DNA from: DASZPL01 sp035550315
GTDB lineage: Bacteria > Actinomycetota > Actinomycetes > JAFAQI01
Assembly: GCA_035550315.1 (NCBI GenBank)
Contig: DASZPL010000131.1
Span: 1 to 10,633 of the forward strand
Direction: 5' to 3'
DNA length: 10,633 nucleotides
In this document: piece by piece, positions 6,783 through 10,633 of the stretch
Numbering within the stretch: the stretch's first letter is position 1
How the letters are laid out: every line of letters begins with the position of its first letter
The notes under the pieces: generated by a model
What the model saw: the letters and a program-made list of their open reading frames with translations, nothing else
What the model was told of the DNA's origin: nothing
The model's database searches: none
Position numbers and translations under genes: made by a program

Positions 6783-7460
6783 GTGAACGCCCGCGTGCTG
6801 GTCGTCGACGACGACCCAGCGCTCGCCGAGATGCTCGGCATCGTGTTGCGCAACGAGGGCTTCGAGCCGTCGTTCGTCGGCGACGGTGACGAGGCGATCG
6901 CCGCGTTCCGAGCCACCCGGCCCGACCTGGTGCTCCTCGACTTGATGCTGCCCGGCACCGACGGCGTCGACGTCTGCCGGGCGATCCGGGCCGAGAGCGG
7001 CGTACCGATCGTGATGCTGACCGCCCGCAGCGACACCGTCGACGTCGTGATCGGCCTGGAGTCCGGCGCGGACGACTACATCGTCAAGCCGTTCAAGCCG
7101 AAGGAGCTGGTCGCCCGGATGCGGGCGCGGCTCCGCCGCAACGACGACGTCGCCGGCGAGACGCTGCGGATCAGCGACCTCGTGATCGACGTCGCCGGCC
7201 ATGTGGTGCGCCGGGGCGACGTCCCGATCGCCTTGACGCCGCTGGAGTTCGACCTGCTCACCACGTTGGCACGCAAGCCGCGCCAGGTGTTCACCCGTGA
7301 CCAGTTGCTCGAGCAGGTGTGGGGATACCGCCACGTCGCCGACACCCGGCTCGTCAACGTCCACGTGCAGCGGCTGCGCGCGAAGGTCGAGCGCGACCCG
7401 GAGCGGCCCGAGGTCGTTGTCACGGTGCGCGGCGTCGGCTACAAGGCCGGACCGACGTGA
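6783..7460 (+). CDS. mtrA: Two-component response regulator MtrA (OmpR/PhoB type)
   Basis: A 225-aa transcription factor. The receiver domain (1-118) has the acidic cluster VVDDD (8-12), the phosphoacceptor Asp53 in LLDLMLPG, Thr80 in VMLTARSD and Lys102 in IVKPFKPKEL. The C-terminal winged helix (about 128-223) has LTPLEFDLLTTLARKPRQVF, LEQVWGYR, TRLVNVHVQRLRAKVE and VVVTVRGVGYKAGP. The recognition-helix part is nearly identical to the MtrA proteins I recall from mycobacteria and other actinobacteria. MtrA is phosphorylated by MtrB and controls genes of cell-wall hydrolysis, septation, osmotic response and replication. GTG 6783 gives the standard start (MNARVLVVDDD). No Shine-Dalgarno sequence precedes it; GACCAT six bases upstream is only a weak match to a leaderless -10. 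The stop overlaps the start of mtrB by 4 bp. Confidence 0.98.
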   Translation: MNARVLVVDDDPALAEMLGIVLRNEGFEPSFVGDGDEAIAAFRATRPDLVLLDLMLPGTDGVDVCRAIRAESGVPIVMLTARSDTVDVVIGLESGADDYIVKPFKPKELVARMRARLRRNDDVAGETLRISDLVIDVAGHVVRRGDVPIALTPLEFDLLTTLARKPRQVFTRDQLLEQVWGYRHVADTRLVNVHVQRLRAKVERDPERPEVVVTVRGVGYKAGPT

Positions 7461-9037
7461 CCGCCGTGCGGTGGCTGACCAGTTGGTGGCGGCGGTCGCT
7501 GCAGGCGCGGGTTGTCGTCACGACGCTGGTCGTCTCCGCGACCGTCACGGTGCTGATCGGGATCACCGTCCTCGACCAGGTCCGCAGCGGCCTGCTCGAC
7601 TCCGCCTCCCGCTCGGCGCTCGGCCAGCTCAGCAACGGCACCGCGCAGGCGCAGCGGCAGTTCGCCGCGTTGCCGAGCACGTCGGTGTCCTCGATCGAGC
7701 GGACGGCGTACGACGTGGTGAAGTCGCTGTCCGGGCGGTCGGACCAGGATGGCGCCGCGGTGTCGCTGCTGTCCGCGACTCCTGGGCTGCGGGGCTACAC
7801 CCCCGGGCAGGCGAACGCCGACATCCCTCGACGACTGCGCGACATCGTCTCGAACCAGTCGCGCCAGGCCTGGACCTACACGACGGTCACGCAGAGCAAC
7901 GGCGATCGCGTCCCCGGCCTGGTTGCTGGCGCGCCGGTGCAGGCCGGCTCGGTCCGCTACGAGCTGTACTACGTCTTCCCGTTGTCGCGTCAGGCCGAGA
8001 CCCTCAACCTGGTCGAGCGGACGATGCTGTTCGCCGGTCTCGCCCTGGTCGTGCTGCTCGTCGGCATCGCCGCGCTGGTCGCTCGCCAGGTCGTGCGGCC
8101 GGTCCGGCAGGCGGCGGTCACCGCTGAGCGGCTCGCTGCCGGGCAGCTGAAGGAACGGATGGCGGTCCACGGCGAGGACGACCTCGCCCGGCTGGCCGCG
8201 TCGTTCAACCGGATGGCCGACACGGTGCAGCAACAGATCTCGCAGCTGCGCGAACTGTCCCGGTTGCAGCGGCGATTCGTCGCCGACGTGTCACACGAGC
8301 TGCGCACCCCGATCACCACGATCCGGATGGCCGCCGACCTGATGCACGACGCGAGTGCCGACCTGCCGCCGGAGCTGGCTCGCTCGTCGGAGCTGCTGCA
8401 GACCCAGCTGGGCCGGTTCGAAGCGCTGCTGTCCGACCTGCTCGAGATCAGCCGCCACGACGCCGGCGCGGCCGTGCTCGAGGTCGAGCCCACCGATCTG
8501 CGCCAGCTGGTCGCGGGCGTCGTCGACGCCCGGGTGCCGGTCGCGGCGCGCAACGGTACGACGATCGTCACCGATCTGCCGGATGCGGCGGTGATCGTCG
8601 AGGTCGACCCGCGACGGATCGACCGGGTGTTGCGCAACCTGGTCGACAACGCCATCGGGCACGCCAACGGACAGCCGGTCGAGGTGCGGCTGCGGGGCGA
8701 CGACGGCGGCGTCGCGGTCGCGGTCCGCGACCACGGCGTCGGCCTGCGGCCGGGCGACGCGTCGCTCGTCTTCGGCCGGTTCTGGCGGGCCGATCCGGCG
8801 CGCGCGCGGACCCATGGCGGCAGCGGCCTCGGCCTGTCGATCGCGCTCGAGGACACCCGGTTGCACGGCGGCTGGCTGCAGGCGTGGGGCGAGCCGGATC
8901 GCGGTTCGGTCTTCCGGCTCACCCTGCCGTGGCGAATCGGCGAGCCGATCACCCGGTCGCCGCTGCCGCTCAACCCCGCCGACGCCGTCGAGCCGGCGCA
9001 GCCGGCCGAGCCGGAGCCGTCGCGTGCGGGCTCGTAG
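7457..9037 (+). CDS. mtrB: Sensor histidine kinase MtrB
   Basis: A 526-aa membrane kinase that phosphorylates MtrA. Start GTG 7457 overlaps the mtrA stop as GTGA, a standard coupling overlap; the open frame upstream lies within mtrA. The order is: short cytoplasmic N-terminus, membrane helix about 18-39, extracellular sensor about 40-188, membrane helix about 190-210, HAMP (about 211-263), HisKA with FVADVSHELRTPITTIR (His280), and HATPase with N-box LRNLVDNAIGHA (392-403), G1 DHGVGL (425-430), F-box VFGRFWR (438-444) and G2 GGSGLGLSI (454-462). A Pro/Glu/Ala-rich tail follows (501-526). All catalytic motifs are intact. The sensor segment is poorly conserved in general and gives no clue to the ligand. 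It is somewhat shorter than the M. tuberculosis protein (567 aa as I recall), mostly through a shorter tail or N-terminus. Confidence 0.97.
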   Translation: MTAVRWLTSWWRRSLQARVVVTTLVVSATVTVLIGITVLDQVRSGLLDSASRSALGQLSNGTAQAQRQFAALPSTSVSSIERTAYDVVKSLSGRSDQDGAAVSLLSATPGLRGYTPGQANADIPRRLRDIVSNQSRQAWTYTTVTQSNGDRVPGLVAGAPVQAGSVRYELYYVFPLSRQAETLNLVERTMLFAGLALVVLLVGIAALVARQVVRPVRQAAVTAERLAAGQLKERMAVHGEDDLARLAASFNRMADTVQQQISQLRELSRLQRRFVADVSHELRTPITTIRMAADLMHDASADLPPELARSSELLQTQLGRFEALLSDLLEISRHDAGAAVLEVEPTDLRQLVAGVVDARVPVAARNGTTIVTDLPDAAVIVEVDPRRIDRVLRNLVDNAIGHANGQPVEVRLRGDDGGVAVAVRDHGVGLRPGDASLVFGRFWRADPARARTHGGSGLGLSIALEDTRLHGGWLQAWGEPDRGSVFRLTLPWRIGEPITRSPLPLNPADAVEPAQPAEPEPSRAGS

Positions 9038-10633
9038 CGCCCTCGCCGGCGTCGCGCTGCTCGCCGTGGCCGGCTGCGCCGGCGTCCCGTCGACCGGCGC
9101 GGTGCGCATCGGCCGCGCGGTGCAGCCGGCGACCGGAAGTGACGCCGGCGAGGTGATCCGCGTGCTGCCGCCGGCGGTGATCCCTGGCGAGGCGCCGGGC
9201 AGCCTGGTGCGGCAGTTCCTGCGGACCATGGTCGACGGCTCGCAGAACTACGGCGCGGCCCGGGTCTACCTCGCGCCCGGCACGTCGTGGAGCCCGGGCG
9301 CCGGGACGACGATCTACGACGACACCAAGCTGCAGGTCGACCGCACCGCCCGCGACACGGTGACGGTGACGGCGCCGCGGCTCGGCGTGATCGCTCCCCG
9401 CGGCGACTTCCGGCCGGCGACGGGCACGCTCACCCGCACGTTCCACGTGACCAAGCGGAGCCAGCAGTGGAAGATCTCGGGGCTCGCGTCGGGCGTGTTG
9501 CTGGCCGACTCGGACGCGCCGCAGGCGTTGCAGTCCGCCGTCGTGTACTACCTCAACCAGGCGATGGGCACCGTCGTACCGGAACAACTGCTGTTGCCGG
9601 CGGAGCAGCCGGGGATGGCGACGACTCTGGTGCGGGCGCTGTTGGCCGGGCCGGGCGCGCCGGTGGCGGCGGGAGTCCGCACCGCGGTCCCGCACGGTGC
9701 GAGCCTGGTCGGCAACGTCCCGATCGACAGTCACGGCGTGGCCGAGGTCTCGCTGTCCGGCGCCGTGCGGCAGCTGCCGCCGAACCAGCTCCGGCAGCTG
9801 TCGGCGCAGCTGGTCTGGACGTTGCGGCAAGTGCCCGGAGTGTCGGCGGTGCGGTTGCTGGATGACGGGACGCCGCTGCCGGTGCCGGGCTACGGCGTCA
9901 CCCAGCCGGTGCAAGCCTGGGCCGGCTTCGATCCCAACGCGCCGCCGGCGCGGCAAGGACCGCTGTTCGTCCGTGACGGGCGCGCGGCGGCGATGCGCGC
10001 ACCGTTGCCGCACGCCCTCGACGGCCGGTCGGTGCTCGCACCGGCGGTGAGCGCGGACGGCTCCGTCGTGGCGGCGCTGCGGCCGGGCCACGGCTCGGTC
10101 ACCCTGCTCGGCGGCCCGGCGGCCGGGCCGCTGCACGACTGGCTCACCGCCCCGCGCATCTCCGCGCTGAGCTTCGCTCCCGGCCGGGTCGGATACGCCG
10201 TGGCCGCGACCCGCTCGGGTCGCGAGCGGGTGCTGCGGATCAGTCCGAACGGGACGGTGACGCCGCTGCATCTGCCGCCATCCCTCCGCGACGACGAGGT
10301 GCAGGCGGTCGCGGTGTCGCCGGACGGCTCGCGCATCGCCACGGTCGCCGGACCGCCCGGCGCCGGCGAGCTGTTGGTGGGGATGCTGGGCGTGCTGCAC
10401 GACCGGCCGGCGGTCCGCGGCCTGCGCGTCGTGCTGCCCGCGACCCGCGACGTCGCCGGCGTCGCGTGGGCCCGGGCCACCGAGATCGTCGTGACCGCGG
10501 CCGGCTCCGGCCGGCGGGTGCTCGTCGAAACTCCGCCGGACGGCTACCAGCCGCGAACGCTGCCGACCAGCGGGCTGCCGAACCAGCCGCGCCAGGTCGC
10601 GGCATCGCCGGGGCAGCCGGTGCTCGCCGGCGC
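9024..10633 (+). CDS. lpqB: Lipoprotein LpqB, 3' end outside window
   Basis: The frame is open from GTG 9024 to the window edge with no stop, giving 536 residues. The start overlaps mtrB by 14 bp, and GGAG (9013-9016) sits seven bases before it. A short signal peptide ends in a lipobox VAGC with Cys18, so the protein should be diacylated and tethered outside the membrane. The N-terminal LpqB domain (about 20-165) begins with GVPSTGAV and has FLRTMVDGSQNYGAARVYL. A GerMN domain (about 170-285) has LVRALLAGPGAPVAAGVRTAVP, and the start of the C-terminal beta-propeller-like domain (from about 315) has repeats such as VSADGSVVAALR and VSPDGSRIATVA. LpqB is known in mycobacteria to bind the MtrB sensor domain and tune MtrA phosphorylation, cell division and envelope integrity. 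Compared with about 580 aa in M. tuberculosis, probably some 50 residues are cut off. Confidence 0.96.
   Translation, partial: MRARSALAGVALLAVAGCAGVPSTGAVRIGRAVQPATGSDAGEVIRVLPPAVIPGEAPGSLVRQFLRTMVDGSQNYGAARVYLAPGTSWSPGAGTTIYDDTKLQVDRTARDTVTVTAPRLGVIAPRGDFRPATGTLTRTFHVTKRSQQWKISGLASGVLLADSDAPQALQSAVVYYLNQAMGTVVPEQLLLPAEQPGMATTLVRALLAGPGAPVAAGVRTAVPHGASLVGNVPIDSHGVAEVSLSGAVRQLPPNQLRQLSAQLVWTLRQVPGVSAVRLLDDGTPLPVPGYGVTQPVQAWAGFDPNAPPARQGPLFVRDGRAAAMRAPLPHALDGRSVLAPAVSADGSVVAALRPGHGSVTLLGGPAAGPLHDWLTAPRISALSFAPGRVGYAVAATRSGRERVLRISPNGTVTPLHLPPSLRDDEVQAVAVSPDGSRIATVAGPPGAGELLVGMLGVLHDRPAVRGLRVVLPATRDVAGVAWARATEIVVTAAGSGRRVLVETPPDGYQPRTLPTSGLPNQPRQVAASPGQPVLAG

Noticed and set aside
7297..8127. 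Plus-strand frame of 276 codons inside mtrA/mtrB
   Set aside because: Alternative frame of mtrB; the true mtrB frame carries all kinase motifs in order.

Overview
This window is chromosomal DNA from a high-GC Gram-positive bacterium (Actinomycetota). The evidence is a base composition that looks above 70% G+C by eye, GTG at nine of the ten visible start codons, actinobacterial families (DUF3499, DUF5719, LpqB), and the order manB - SIS protein - ahcY - mtrA - mtrB - lpqB. As I recall it, that order matches the Mycobacterium tuberculosis neighbourhood Rv3259-Rv3244c. Unlike that reference, tmk (between ahcY and mtrA), manA (between the SIS gene and ahcY) and whiB2 (next to the metallopeptidase-family gene) are absent at those positions. 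This suggests a non-mycobacterial actinobacterium; I cannot name the genus.

Layout. 1-1373 (+) is the 3' part of a DUF5719 protein. 1377-1799 (-) is a convergent, metallopeptidase-family (zincin-like) protein whose HExxH motif is missing. From a divergent 95-bp promoter region onward every gene is on the plus strand: DUF3499 protein (1895-2257), an unnamed small zinc-ribbon protein (2349-2576), phosphomannomutase/phosphoglucomutase manB (2591-3949), a 56-aa Trm112-like protein (3969-4139), a SIS-domain phosphosugar isomerase-like protein (4143-5267), S-adenosylhomocysteine hydrolase ahcY (5330-6757), response regulator mtrA (6783-7460), sensor kinase mtrB (7457-9037) and lipoprotein lpqB (9024 to the window end, truncated). 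No gap without a gene exceeds 100 bp, and I see no tRNA, rRNA, CRISPR, IS element or prophage.

How the genes work together. ManB and the SIS protein fit hexose-phosphate interconversion towards mannose-1-phosphate for cell-wall glycans. AhcY removes the S-adenosylhomocysteine made by methyltransferases. MtrA-MtrB-LpqB form the conserved envelope and cell-division signalling system, overlapping by 4 and 14 bp. Most of the window is well-known core genome. I did not find a convincing undescribed system. The points worth a second look are: a recurring TANNNT-N6/7-GTG arrangement suggesting leaderless internal transcription starts at four genes; three small Cys-rich putative zinc proteins around manB; loss of the zincin motif in the antisense gene; and two genes converging with a 3-bp gap.
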